DNA from: Selaginella moellendorffii
Lineage: Eukaryota; Streptophyta; Lycopodiopsida; Selaginellales; Selaginellaceae
Assembly: GCF_000143415.4 (NCBI RefSeq)
Contig: NW_003314262.1
Location: 4,589,131 to 4,653,130, forward strand
DNA: 64,000 bases
Reading direction: 5' to 3'
The notes under the pieces were generated by a model. The model saw only the letters and a program-made list of their open reading frames with translations, had not been told where the DNA came from and made no database searches. The translations under genes and the position numbers were made by a program. Below, piece after piece: positions 17,089 to 28,083 of the stretch; positions within the stretch are counted from its first letter, which is position 1, and the number at the start of each line of letters is the position of its first letter.

Positions 17089-17358
17089 TGTATTAATATT
17101 AAAAGACAATTCTTTGAGAGGATTTACATTATACTAGAAGTGTTACAGCATGTTATTGGAAGTCTATGAAGTTGTTTTATTAATAAGGGGAAAGTAAAGA
17201 TTGAATAGGGACTTGGGCTCCACCTAGACTCAGAGCAACTGAGCCAATATTAAAAGGATGGAAAGAAATTGGACGACGATGACAAGGAGAAGAGAGAGGT
17301 GAAGCAGTGGCAGGGGGAGGAGAAGTGATTGAGTAGACATTTCCTTGTTTAAAATAAA

Positions 17359-17380
17359 ATGGCATGTGCCTCAATGCAGT
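17359..17380. repeat. Decayed palindrome near the right end
   Basis: Left arm ATGGCATG intact, centre and right arm degenerate (TGCCTC, AATGCAGT). It is 71 bases inside the right inverted repeat, the last site before the terminus. Confidence 0.55.
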
Positions 17381-17450
17381 TGAATTTTGTTATATTTATA
17401 TACTATATAAAGGTTTGGAAACCTTATTTTACAAGTGGGATAATGACAAT

Positions 17451-17480
17451 TCCCACTTTAACGAAATAGAGCTTTATAGC
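17451..17480 (-). repeat. Right terminal inverted repeat (30 bp, perfect)
   Basis: Exact reverse complement of 6734-6763. Just inside it, 17433-17458 forms a further small hairpin with arms AAGTGGGA and TCCCACTT. TGT follows at 17481-17483. Confidence 0.85.
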
Positions 17481-17483
17481 TGT

Positions 17484-20020
17484 CCACAGCCGTATCATTT
17501 GGCTACTTTGCCACTCTCTCCCTTAGAGGTTTCACCTTTGCCAAATTAGAGCATTTGAGAATCCATCCTTAGAAACACACTTCCTTTCCCACAATCCTTT
17601 AGCATCCAACACATTAGTGTTTCTTGCCTAACTTTGCCATTTGGATTCCTTCCAATGAATTTCATGGCCCACACTTGGCCACTAGCGGTTTGCTTCTATC
17701 CATTGATTATTGCACCAAGTAACATAAGATCACTACCTCCATTCTCGAGGTATCCTTTTGGTTCCATAGCAAAGGCTCTACTTGTTGAGTCTAGAGGGTA
17801 CTCACCCCTAGTACGTCTCTTTAGCATTTTTTGTTATAGGCTTCGTCCACGGCCCAACTTTGCGACCCTCCCATAAGTCTTTCCTAAAGATTACTTTCTT
17901 AGACTCATTATACCATTGTTTTGGCACAATTAATTTCCCTTTTGGTGTCCTTCCCATTTGGTCACCTTGACCAAGCCACACTATTATCAATAGTTAAAAT
18001 CAACACTTTGAACTAAGAATTATGTTTCTTAACCCAAACAAAGACATTATCCTTGTTTAGCCACAAGATCACCTAATGATCTCATCTTGATCCCTTAACA
18101 GATACCAATAAGAACTAGGTCTTCTAGACTTTTTAAATTATTGACTATAACCCCAGGGGCATCCCCCACACTTGGCGGTGTGCCCAAGCCAGCCCTTCCA
18201 ACTAAGGATCTATCTTTTTGGCATCACATGTTTCCTTCAGTTATTCTCCTCCAGATTAAAAGGATAGCTTTGCACTTTCTACCATGCCTTAGCAAGTATT
18301 CTTAAGGATGAACTTACCCAATAGCCTAGAGAGTGGTTCTTCAATCCAGGTACGCTCACTTTGTAATCCCATACACCGAGATTATCGTTGTTACTTATGG
18401 GCCTTTCTATGCCCATCACTAGCCTTGCCAAAATCCTTTTTTTGGCTTTGTCCAATTCAGATAGATAGACTACTCCCATCTCCGCAACTTTGAACATTAG
18501 ATAGCACTTACTACCCATCATTTGTTAAAGACTTAGTCCCTCAGGTCTTATCTAATGCCTTCATAACACCAAATACCACCTCTTGGTGTTTTAGAGTGTT
18601 TGGGTGTTCTAATGATAGCCTCTTTCAATGAGCATTCCCTTTACGACATTGACTTGTTATATCGTAGCATAAGCAATTTATCCCCCATAAGGATACATCC
18701 AACTTCCCTATCCCAATAAAAAGTTTTAAGTAGTTACTTTTTATTAGTTTAACCAATTATTTTGCACTTTTTGCTTAGTTGCCTTATAATGGTCAAGTCC
18801 TACAACTCATTGCTGGTGTTTCCACACCTCCATCATTATTTAGGTCACTACACTCCAACTGCATGCCTTTTAGCTTAGGCTATGCCATTTCTATTTCCAT
18901 TAGAATTCCTTTGGGAAGGGGTTCTCATGAACCTGCCAACTTGAGCTCAAGGCATCACGCCTTGGTGCATTTGATGTCTCTACACCATCAGCTCCACGAG
19001 TCTACCTTTATGACACTTCGTACTTGTGTCTAGGTCCTTGCCAGAATCAATATAGTTCTTTCTCATGCCAACTATTTATTAATACTGCACCATAGAGTTT
19101 ACACACAACTTTGTGTCAAAGTTGTTTTCTTCTAGGAACACCTTTCCCATGACTTTAGTATAGCATATTCTGCCATCAATGAGATACCCACTGTTCTCAT
19201 ACTTGGATTTTATGATCCTCCCTATCTTTCGTGGGGCACAATACACCTCAATCCAAATGCTTTTACCAATCCCTTAGGACCATTCCTTGACTTTACATGA
19301 GTCATCTAGTATTTTTGGATTTTGCTAATCCAATGACCTGTAAGGTCCTATTTTTGAGGTGCTAGCTCGTTGGAATACAACTTTGTGTATTCATGTCTTA
19401 CTCACAAGGACCATCTTTGCAAATGTTACTCTAACACATAATTATTCCTCGTTTTCTATAGGCTACTCTCGCTCCTTAGGACTATCCATCCATATGATGA
19501 GAATACCGTCTCATCCTTTGAGCACACCCCCAACTTCTTGAGTTTATTCCAACATTTATAAAAGGTAGCCCCGACTACCATTTCAATGACTCGTGTCTTC
19601 ATCCATATTTGACCTTTCACAGTCATTAATTCCGGTCTCAAATTCATGAGCACAAGCCTCAACTATATGAGGATAATTTTGTGACTCCTTTATTGTTTTG
19701 GAGTCTCTATCTTTCCCATGATCCCAACTATAGTTGTTTACCACAACTACATTAGCCCATTTGCTAAGTCAAACACTCATTTGGATCACATCCTCAACTC
19801 TCTAAGGAAAACCTTATACTATTCCTAAGATCCTAAAATCGTTCCATTATTGGCCTTTTTTTATCCACCACCTCATCTACAAGTTCACATATGAACTGTA
19901 GTGGAGAGCCATGTCTTCTCGACTTGCTACTCCCTAAAGATAGCCCCACTCCTAGGACCTTCCGATACTAACACTAGTGGTGATATACTTGAGCACTAAT
20001 AAAAGTTAGACTAAGGAACA
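17484..20020 (-). other. Non-coding interior of a minus-strand LTR element
   Basis: No credible protein on either strand; the longest minus-strand frames are 60-80 codons and unrecognised. Together with 6236-6733 this is the region between LTR-like copies 1 and 2 once the 10.7-kb element is removed, about 3 kb, so the host element looks non-autonomous. Confidence 0.4.
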
Positions 20021-20032
20021 ACTTTGATACCA
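20021..20032 (-). other. Primer-binding-site-like sequence
   Basis: On the minus strand the sequence after the repeat reads TGGTATCAAAGT, whose first eight bases match the complement of the plant initiator Met tRNA 3' end (TGGTATCA). Its place three bases from the repeat end identifies the repeat at 20036 as a 5' LTR on the minus strand. Confidence 0.6.
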
Positions 20033-20035
20033 AAT

Positions 20036-20690
20036 TGTAAGCGACTAAATTTTCCATTCTACTTTAGTCACTTAACCACATCTTCGACCACTTGGAGGAG
20101 TCTCACTCACAACCTCTGTAAGTCTTGTTTTGGACTTAGGGACTTGCTAACCCCAAAAATGGCATCCATGCCACTCAACCATTGCACTTGGTCCAAGTGC
20201 TCCATGTGTCCGATCCAATGACCGACACCCCAAGATACCACCGACATACTAGCTTGTTACGCTAAGGCCATGCCCATTCACCTTGATCACACCGGTAGTC
20301 CAACACTACCTACATCGTAGTCTCATCTCTCCAAGATTGGGCCATCTGTCCATGAGTGACCATCTTAGGTCCACACCTTAGCATCCTTAAAATGCCCACA
20401 GACATAAAAAACAACCTTCCCCAATATCCCTTTTATAGTCCCCACTAAGTCCCTTTTCTGTCCATGGGCGTGTTCACCAACACTACCACTGGGACAAGGC
20501 CTACAGACCCAACCATGAAGTCCCACTGTCCTCTATGACTTCCTCACCACATGACCGTATTATTGGTCACTACACTAGAGGACCATTCCTCTTCCTTTCC
20601 ACAATCTAGGACTTTAGGAGAACATTTCAGAACACCGTGGCTTTATGTGAGCCTCATGGGTACTCTCCCCACCTTCTGCCTTTGGGTGCT
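20036..20690 (-). repeat. LTR-like repeat, copy 2
   Basis: Starts TGTAAGCGAC and matches 4515-5180 with scattered substitutions. It ends abruptly at about 20690, where Ty3 RNase H sequence begins, so it is truncated or recombined relative to copy 1. It lacks the minisatellite. Confidence 0.65.
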
Positions 20691-20696
20691 CTAACC

Positions 20697-21214
20697 ACCT
20701 TACTCAAATGATGACAAAATCGTGTTTGTAATGTTATCACATGACGAACACGAGATAAAACATCTGCCACCACATTTGATTTTCCCAGACAATGCTCAAT
20801 AGGAAAGTCCCCAAACTCCATGAGTTTGACCATCCAACAAGCTTGCCTAGTGTTCAACTCCTTCTGTATGAAAAGATACACAAGTGGTTTGGGATCTGTC
20901 AACACTACGAACACTGCACCATATAGATAGTGTAGCCACGTCCACAAAGCATGAACAATAGAGAGTAACTCTTGCTCATATATGGAATAGCGTTGCTCCG
21001 CAGAATTCAAGGTTTGACTCTCATATGCAATAGGTTGTCCCTCTTGCATGAGAACTCCTCCCAGTGCATAACCACTCGCATCGCATGTCACCTCATAAAG
21101 TTTCGATGGATCAGCAATGTGAAGCACTGGAGTCTTGCTCAACAATCGTTTCAGCACCACAAAACTCTCCTCTTGTGGCTTTTTCCACTCAAATGGCACA
21201 TTCTTGCGTAACAA
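20697..21214 (-). pseudogene. Ty3-type reverse transcriptase C-terminus and RNase H fragment
   Basis: An open minus-strand stretch shows the RT thumb (VPFEWKKPQEESFVVLK), then RNase H (CDASGYALGGVLMQEG, SQTLNSAEQRYSIYEQELL, VLTDPKPLVYLF). This is the standard Ty3/gypsy order. The fingers/palm and integrase are missing, and the frame runs into the LTR-like copy 2 at its 3' end. Fragment of a separate element. Confidence 0.8.
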
Positions 21215-21239
21215 CTACGTCAAACGAATTATATGATTC

Positions 21240-24200
21240 CTAGGTCCATTTCATGGATTTTTACCCAAATTACCCACCTTCTCATAAAAGAAGAAAAGAA
21301 ATTGGCATAATACAAGGCAAGTAAGTTCTTATAGAGTGGTTAGAATTCTATAGTATTGCAATACAAGTTCAACCAACTGTAAAGACCATGGGGTAAGCAA
21401 AAATCTTCAACTATTGAAATATAAAGTAGTAGTACTTAAAAATATAATATACCCTTTAGCAAGGTATATTTCTACTTCTAAATTTGAAATCATACGTATT
21501 GGGCATCCATGCAACAGATATCCATTGTAAAACTGTGGTATGGGTGGATGACTAGTTAGTGAATGTAACCCATATCCACTGTAGGCCTGTGGTATGGGTG
21601 GATGACAGTGTTACCTATATGATCATGAAATAAAATTTGGATATATTGTTATTATAGATCTTTGGAACTTTAGGGGATAAATAGAGATAAAATAGCCACT
21701 AAAGGCTCTCTCATCAAGCAACTACCCCTTTTCCAGGCAATGTTAGGAGTCCACCTCAGCTTCAAGAAGATTTTGTTCATGTCTAGGCTAAGCCAATAGA
21801 TTCAAGAGCTTCTCTTGTTCCTGTCACTTATCGTGACCAAGAGGTAGGGATGGCATTGAACGACTCAGGCTCTTGCAACAATGTGATGTTTGATACATGT
21901 ACTCAGCCTGGAGCTCACAAAGTACAACATTCCTATCTCAAGACATTTGCACAGCACCTTGTTGTCCCCAAGGACATTTGTAAGGACATTCTCATCTATG
22001 TAGGTAGTGTGGAAACTTTGGTGGATTTCTTGATGGTGAATTATGAGTCAGCCATGGTTATATCACTCATTCTTGGATGAAGTTAGTAGGCTGCTATTCA
22101 TGTTCAGACAGATTCACACAAAGGATTGTTCTTCATATTCACTTTGCTACCTTTTCCAACAAGCAAAGCGCCCTCTCGGCATCACCAGCCATCTCTTCAC
22201 TTGCAGCAGCTTAGAGCATCCCTAAAGTTGATGCCTTTCCAATCATCTTTCTAGAGCTGATTGACAATGACTCTTTGCTGGGGATCCATGTCCTAAATTG
22301 CGCTTTTATCGTGCAATATCCTTCTGTGGAACTCAACCATTTATTCCACAGCATGTAAACTCTCTGGGAATGCAAGCACTCCTTTCCAACTAACTCCACT
22401 CAGTTATGAAGACCTCTCGATAAATGCCTCACATTTGGCTGGGGAAGCCTTTCTTGGCTGTTTTGGAGGTACTAATAGTGGATCCAGACTGACTCCCACA
22501 AGAAATAGAGCAGCTTGATGAGCAAGATTTCCACTCCCCAACACAGGAAGGCTAGATTCTAGAGGTCATGGAGAACAACAAAATGGAGCCTCTAGCTGAA
22601 TCTCCCTTTCCCACTAGAACTTGTCTGGAGACTCGAGCCTCTTTATTTGAGGTTGGACCCAATGCTGTCTAGGATCCTCACTTTTCATGCATTGGACATT
22701 CTGAGCATAACTACAACTTGGTGGCATTTGGAGGAAGTCTTCTACCACAACCACATAGCAATGGCACACTTTCCTTTTGCAGGCATCTGCATCGCCTTGG
22801 TTCATCTAGCTAGTTTCAGAGCTTCTACACCCACATGAAGAAGTCTTCTTCACAGCTCTAGCAAGCACGGACTTGCTTTACCCTGTTCTCTTCCAGTAAT
22901 GACTTCTTTCTCCTGTGCTTTCTTCTTTTTTTTTCTTTTCATTTTCTTTGGTTCTTTTCCTTTGTTTTTTAATTATTCTCTTGCTTGAATTCTAGACTTG
23001 GAACTACATTACTACGACAAGCTTTGTAATTTTTTGTTATGCTCAAAAGTTTGAATTTCCCATCCTACATTCCTCCACTTTTACACCTTTCACAATTACC
23101 ACCTCTCACTTTCTACCATATTCCACATTTAGCTTGAAATTTCTTCTCAACAACCAGGTACAGATTCATTATAGTATCCTATATGTCACCTCCACAATCC
23201 AGGTCAAGTTTTTGACCACTTTTCAGATTTAGCAACAACTCTTTACAGCACAGCCATTACCTCTTCTATTCACAATGTAGCTGAGTCCTATTTCAACCAT
23301 AGGAGCTCTTGATCATGGCATCCAGGTCTTTCTTTGGAGCAGCCTCTTACCCTACATCCACTTCTCTTAACCAGCCGTAGTGTTTTTGCAAAGACACCAG
23401 TTTTCCTATGTAGTGTTGCAATCATGCTAGCATTTCTATAAGTAAGCTAGGAGGCATCCTCTCTACAGGCATGGCTGATATGCACTTTTTCCACCTCTAA
23501 TCCACCTTCACACTTTCATTTGGGCAACACTTGCCCTTTCTTCTTTTCATCTTCACTCCAAACTTTGAGCAGATTCAAGGTCTAGAGGTACTTGTGGCGT
23601 AACTTGTGGTGCAACATTATACAATGCTTTCAAGGTCTAGGATTAAAGTTTGAGTTTCTTCTCTTTAGCATCTTTCACTTTTTTCTCTTTCTTTATTTCT
23701 TTCTTGCTTCTTTTCTCAGATCTAAAGTAGAGTTACCAAATTTTCTTACTAAATTCCTCTATGTCTTCAAACTTTTCACCTTCTACTTTTCTTTTCTTTG
23801 AGCATTTATCTTTCTCCACAATTACCTTGTTTGGGCATCTTTCTTCATGCTCTTTGTGCAAAGCATGGGGCTAGGGCGTTGGGGCCCTACACAATCCTCC
23901 CCTGGTCACCCTGTTGCATGTTGTGCCAAGATTCAGGTAGTATATTCTTGAGGTGCACATGGGAATATTCCTCTTTAAAATGAGAGATTCTTAGAGATCT
24001 TTAGAGATTAAGAGCACGATATAGCATTTCTCTTTAATATAGATCTCTTCCCATATGAGAGATCAGCATTGCACAAGAGGTTTCTCTAGTTCAATAGAGA
24101 AACTTCTTTACCTCGTGTTGATTTAGATGATCTTCAGTTCTTCAGTTATCAGTTCATACATTGGAGATACCAAAGAAAACAGCTACATGGATTTCATCAA

Positions 24201-24440
24201 ATGAAGCAGCATCAAGAATGAGTTCATAGCGGCATGGGACAACCTTCACACCTCTCTTACAATATAATCATTCTAACATAGAATTGGCTGTTGCAGTTAA
24301 ACCTTCCCCTTCAATTGTGAGAGAAGTTCGTAAAATTGTTTTAAAGTTTTTTTTGTGATTAAAATTTTTGGTCATAACCATCACTATTGTGCACAGACTA
24401 ATAAAATTAAGCCATGTCTTAACTTTAAACAAATGCCTTT
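21240..24440. other. Unassigned sequence with a short duplicated motif
   Basis: A block ending CTGTGGTATGGGTGGATGAC occurs twice about 55 bases apart near 21531-21605. The rest is T-rich with short frames only. Small dyads near 24040-24120 resemble an LTR end but I cannot pair them. No gene is supported. Confidence 0.35.
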
Positions 24441-24568
24441 TTGTCTATCGTCCATGTGTGGCATGCATGCAATACTACCACATGGCTAAGCAATACTGAG
24501 TCAGAAATAACGGGGTGCGAGATGCACTCTTGGTTCGAGAATGTGAATTCCCAACTTTCATTTCCTGT

Positions 24569-26136
24569 CTATGAATCAAACACTGCTCCAAATGCCACGA
24601 TCTTCTTTGTCTTGCACACGTCGCGAACGGCCTCCGTGAACTTCGCGTTGGACACCACAAAGATGGCCTCTGCCCTAAACTCCTCGTAGCTCGCCAATGC
24701 GATCTCCGACTTAGGCCGCCCCATCTCCGCGGTGTCGTAGATCGTGTGGGAATGTTGGAATACGCGATCACAGATCTCGTCCCGGTGCTTCTTGGCGATC
24801 CAGACGACGTGAATGGCGACGCAATCGCTGCCAATGTGTGGGAGGATTGGGGCAATTCCAGCCCCAGTGCCCACGCAGATCACTCGGAAGAAATGCATAA
24901 TACAGCACCCCTCACTCTTACGTGGTTGCCCCTTTGCCACGCTCACTCCTCGCGTCCTCCGTGGCGTGTTTAGTCACGCCCAGCTCTGCACCCTAAATGT
25001 TTATCATTAGGTTCCATTAAACTATGTCTTTGAAAGGGATTCTCTTAAACATCACGATTGCATCGTTAAACTCCACAATTGCACCTAGGAGGCTGTTCCA
25101 CAAGCAGCAGTCCCACTCGGGCATCTCAAAGATTTATCTCTTTAATTTATAATAATGAGGTGGCATGCGCATGTAAGCAATGAGGTGGCATGCAAATCCA
25201 AATAAACAAATGGGGCCCACCCTAAATAAGGGGGGGTGCTGTATTATGCATTCATTATGACGATCAGAATATTTCCCTGCCTCCCAACGCGGACATGGAC
25301 GCTCTGGCGCTCGATCAAGAACCACGAGTAGAACACGAGAAGGAGACAGGCTATGGCGATCGTAGCGCTGGCGATAGAAATTCCTGACAGATTCCAGCGA
25401 GAATGGAAGAATTTCCTGAGCAAGATCGCCGTGAGGAGGAGGAGTGACCAGCCCAGGTATCTGTGGACTCTCTCGAAGAGATTGTGGTGCCGGACCCTAA
25501 CGATCGGCATTGCCAGGATCATCATGATCGAGAGACCGGCGACGAGCACGGCCAGCATTGCGACGTTCGCGGCGTCGATTCCATGGGCAATGTGGCCATG
25601 ATCGCCGATGGGGAGGATCAAAGCAATGGTCGTCCACACGAGGAGCATGATCGCGCAGCCCGTGTGGATCAGTGGAGCATTCGATTAAAGAAGTATTTCC
25701 TCCATGGGATCCGGACGACGATCTTGTAAAGCAGCAGCAACACCGTGCCGTTGCGGATCGCCGCTACCGCCAGGAGATTCACAAGCGCCATGGCGGTGGC
25801 CAGCTCCGCGCGATTGACGCGAAGGTCGTCCACATCGATCGAGAAGAGGGCCGCGACGATGGCAAGATTGACCGGGAATATCACGAGCCACCACACGTTG
25901 TAGAGAGTAAATCCAAACCTTCTTCCCCATCCAGCTCCCAGACGAGCGTGCTGCTTCTTCTCCACGATCGCATTGAGCCGCTTCTCGATCCGGGGCGTCG
26001 TGGATTCCTCATGGAGTTCTTGGGCGGCAAACTCCATGATTCTCTCGATGACAGTGGCAGAGCAGCAAAGCACCATATAATGCTGGAGACGCCAGACCCG
26101 CTCTCCGATTCTCCCTCTCTCAATTCCATCTTGCAT
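24569..26136 (-). pseudogene. Membrane protein/NAD-binding reductase-like gene, disrupted
   Basis: From an ATG at 26136 the minus strand encodes a membrane domain. It has hydrophobic helices around WWLVIFPVNLAIVAALF and then IHTGCAIMLLVW and the motif RVHRYLGW. The two halves are in different frames, with the shift at about 25660. After an inverted-repeat insertion (24893-25251) a reductase-like segment resumes: RVICVGTGAGIAPILPHI, a later GRPK and the C-terminus AFGAVFDS. The layout recalls the plant integral-membrane family related to adenylate-forming reductases (IHSGCATSG and HRFLGW motifs), named from memory. The FAD-binding middle part is not visible. Frameshift, insertion and missing part make it a likely pseudogene. 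Confidence 0.5.
24893..25251. mobile_element. Small inverted-repeat insertion (MITE-like, about 359 bp)
   Basis: Bases 24893-24911 (starting ATGCATAATACAGCACCCC) and 25233-25251 are a perfect 19-bp inverted repeat. Between them is non-coding sequence with no relation to the surrounding membrane-protein gene, whose coding segments abut both ends. Target duplication is not certain; AT is possible if the repeat starts at GCATAAT. Confidence 0.6.
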
Positions 26137-26316
26137 TTGTCATTGGAACTTTTCCTTGGACTCTAATTTTTTATATCTTTCGGAGACTTTAGATAAAGAC
26201 ACAGAAGAAGTTGGAATACAACACTCCCAAGATTTTTTTAATCGCGCACAGCACTCTCTCCCACACATTAGGGCTCTTCCGCGACAATATTTAGGGTTCT
26301 TCGCAGTTTCCTCCAA

Positions 26317-27333
26317 ATGAGCTCCTTTTCTCTGGCGCAGCACCGCCGGCTGCTCCTGCTGCTACTGCGGCCGCGATCAGCGCGGGGTGTGAGCAGCTCC
26401 TGCGCTCGATTGGCCGATGACGATGAAAAGAAGGTCTCGTCGAGGCTGTTCCAGCGGCAGCAAGTGATGAATGCGAGGGAAGAGGACGCGTTGGAAGAGG
26501 CTACGGGGCCACCCCCAAAGGTTACAACGGGTGAGCGTGTTTCTCTTGTTTTCTGGAGTATTTTCCTTGTGTATGGTTTCTTACTCTCTCGCTTTGCTTG
26601 TCTCTTTTTTCTTTTGCGCTTGAAAGATCATGTTACGATGAGCTTCGCCAGGAGCAGCGGTGCTGGAGGCCAAAACGTGAACAAAGGTACGTGGTTTGCC
26701 AGTTTCATTGATCCTTCCCTCGTACCAAATTTTCCTGTGGCAGTGAACACCAAGGTGGACATGCGTTTCAAGGTCATGGCTGCTCAGTGGCTGCCCCTCA
26801 GAGCCAGGCTCAAGCTGCTTCAAACGGTCGGTCATGTTTAGAAAGAAGTGAGAGAGCTGTGCTCGTTTCGGCGAAACGCTTGCGAACTCATCGTTTTTGT
26901 AGGAAAGGAACAGGATCAACAATGAGGGGGAGCTTGTTGTGACATCGACAAAGAACAGGACACAAAAGTACGTAGTGCTTGCATTTTTCTGGCAGAGCTT
27001 CACGACGGATAATTGGCAGGGGAAACATAGAAGACGCGCTTGAAAAAATACAGGTAGGTGATTGATAAAGAAAGGTTGTGAAGCTTAGCCAATTTTTCCA
27101 ACTCTTGCAGGAGATAATTGATGAAGCATGCTATGTGCCGCCGCCTCCTTCGGAAGAGACGAAAAATCGCGTCATCAAGTTGTATGTAGTGCTGGCGATT
27201 CCTCCGTAATCCATTGTAAAGGACTGACTGCTGGTCTCTTGTGGATTCCAGAGCTGCTGCTGAAGATCAGAAAAGGCTCCAGATAAAAAAACAAATTGCC
27301 AACAAGAAATCGTCACGGAGGGAACGTTTCTAG
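26317..27333 (+). CDS. Peptidyl-tRNA hydrolase ICT1-like (mitochondrial), 7 exons
   Basis: Exons 26317-26530, 26627-26686, 26744-26826, 26903-26967, 27020-27053, 27111-27181 and 27252-27333, with GT-AG introns of 51-96 bases. The product starts with a basic, Leu/Arg-rich leader typical of organelle targeting. It then has the class I release-factor domain SFARSSGAGGQNVNK, with the catalytic GGQ split from VNTKVDMRF by an intron. It ends with a Lys/Arg-rich tail (QIANKKSSRRERF) as in ICT1, which binds stalled mitochondrial ribosomes and hydrolyses peptidyl-tRNA without needing a stop codon. The lack of codon-recognition domains favours ICT1 over RF1/RF2. It appears intact. Confidence 0.85.
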
Positions 27334-27429
27334 ATCGAGGTACAACCAGTAGAGAGACAGATAGGGAGCGTGTGTAATTACGTTGTGTAGAACAAAATAC
27401 TTTTTTCTACAGAACGTGCAAGCTTCACT

Positions 27430-27860
27430 TAAAAACTGTGGTACTCTCAGCAATCAGTCCCTTCCGTGGATACACTCAACAACGGGGTAAAAGCTCTTAG
27501 CTCCAGTCGCAGCTATCGATGTCTTGCTTATTCCAAGGGAAACTTTCGAGTTCGATGTGCTAATATGGACTCCGGACAGTGCCGCCAGATCCACATCTGG
27601 GTGTCTCTCCGGATGGAGCTCTTCATGAAGGTGGGCATTGTGATTTCTCATTGTCTGTATACCCCACTAAACTGTTTCACTTGAAGATAGAAATGCAGGT
27701 AAATAATCGATGAGAGGTTTTGAAGCTAGCCAACTTTGTTCACTTTGCAGGAGATAATTGAAGAAGCATTGCAACGTTGCAAGGCCATCGCCGTGGTGCT
27801 CTTTGCAGAAGATCTGGAATTGTTAACAGTCAAATTGAGGTATGCGATACAAGAGTGATT
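27430..27860 (+). pseudogene. Mixed duplication debris: TPS exon 2 scrap and ICT1 exon-6-like fragment
   Basis: At 27438-27467 a 29-base stretch resembles diterpene synthase exon 2 (GGTACTCTCAGC). At about 27690-27850 an intron/exon piece (GGTAAATAATCGATGAGAGG to TTGCAGGAGATAATTGA) matches the intron 5/exon 6 boundary of ICT1 at 27054-27125 and a similar piece at 57027-57200. Frames are not conserved. Confidence 0.55.
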
Positions 27861-28083
27861 ACTGCTGTCTTTGGAGTGTTGCATTGAGGAATAATTGTTC
27901 GTGCATTTTGTTTCCTTATACATTCCATACTTTTAGTGGTTGTTCATATTTCGATTTCGTTACACCTTGTGTGCACAGACTTGAAATATCACAGGAACGC
28001 AAACTGGCGCAGTAATCCATGCCCTCTCTCCATTTGGCGGTCTTGTCAAAGAACAAAGTGGCCTCTAACTGGCTGTGGCAAGG

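Larger units (their letters stand above)
6734..17480. mobile_element. 10.7-kb inverted-repeat-bounded element with transposase and ParB/FCP1-like gene
   Basis: A perfect 30-bp inverted repeat (6734-6763 and 17451-17480, starting GCTATAAAGC) encloses two divergent genes. These are a 995-residue transposase-like gene on the minus strand and a long intron-containing ParB-like/FCP1-like gene on the plus strand. The trinucleotide TGT directly abuts both outer ends (6731-6733 and 17481-17483), compatible with a 3-bp target duplication, although three bases could be chance. A 22-bp palindrome recurs at least 19 times inside the bounds and I did not find it outside them. Flanking sequence on both sides belongs to a minus-strand LTR element, so this is a nested insertion. 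The termini are not CACTA and match no superfamily I can name. Confidence 0.7.

Noticed and set aside
6966-17380. Dispersed palindromes as a CRISPR array
   Set aside because: Spacing is irregular (57 bases to over 1 kb), sites lie in introns and coding regions, each site is internally symmetric, and the host is a eukaryotic genome.
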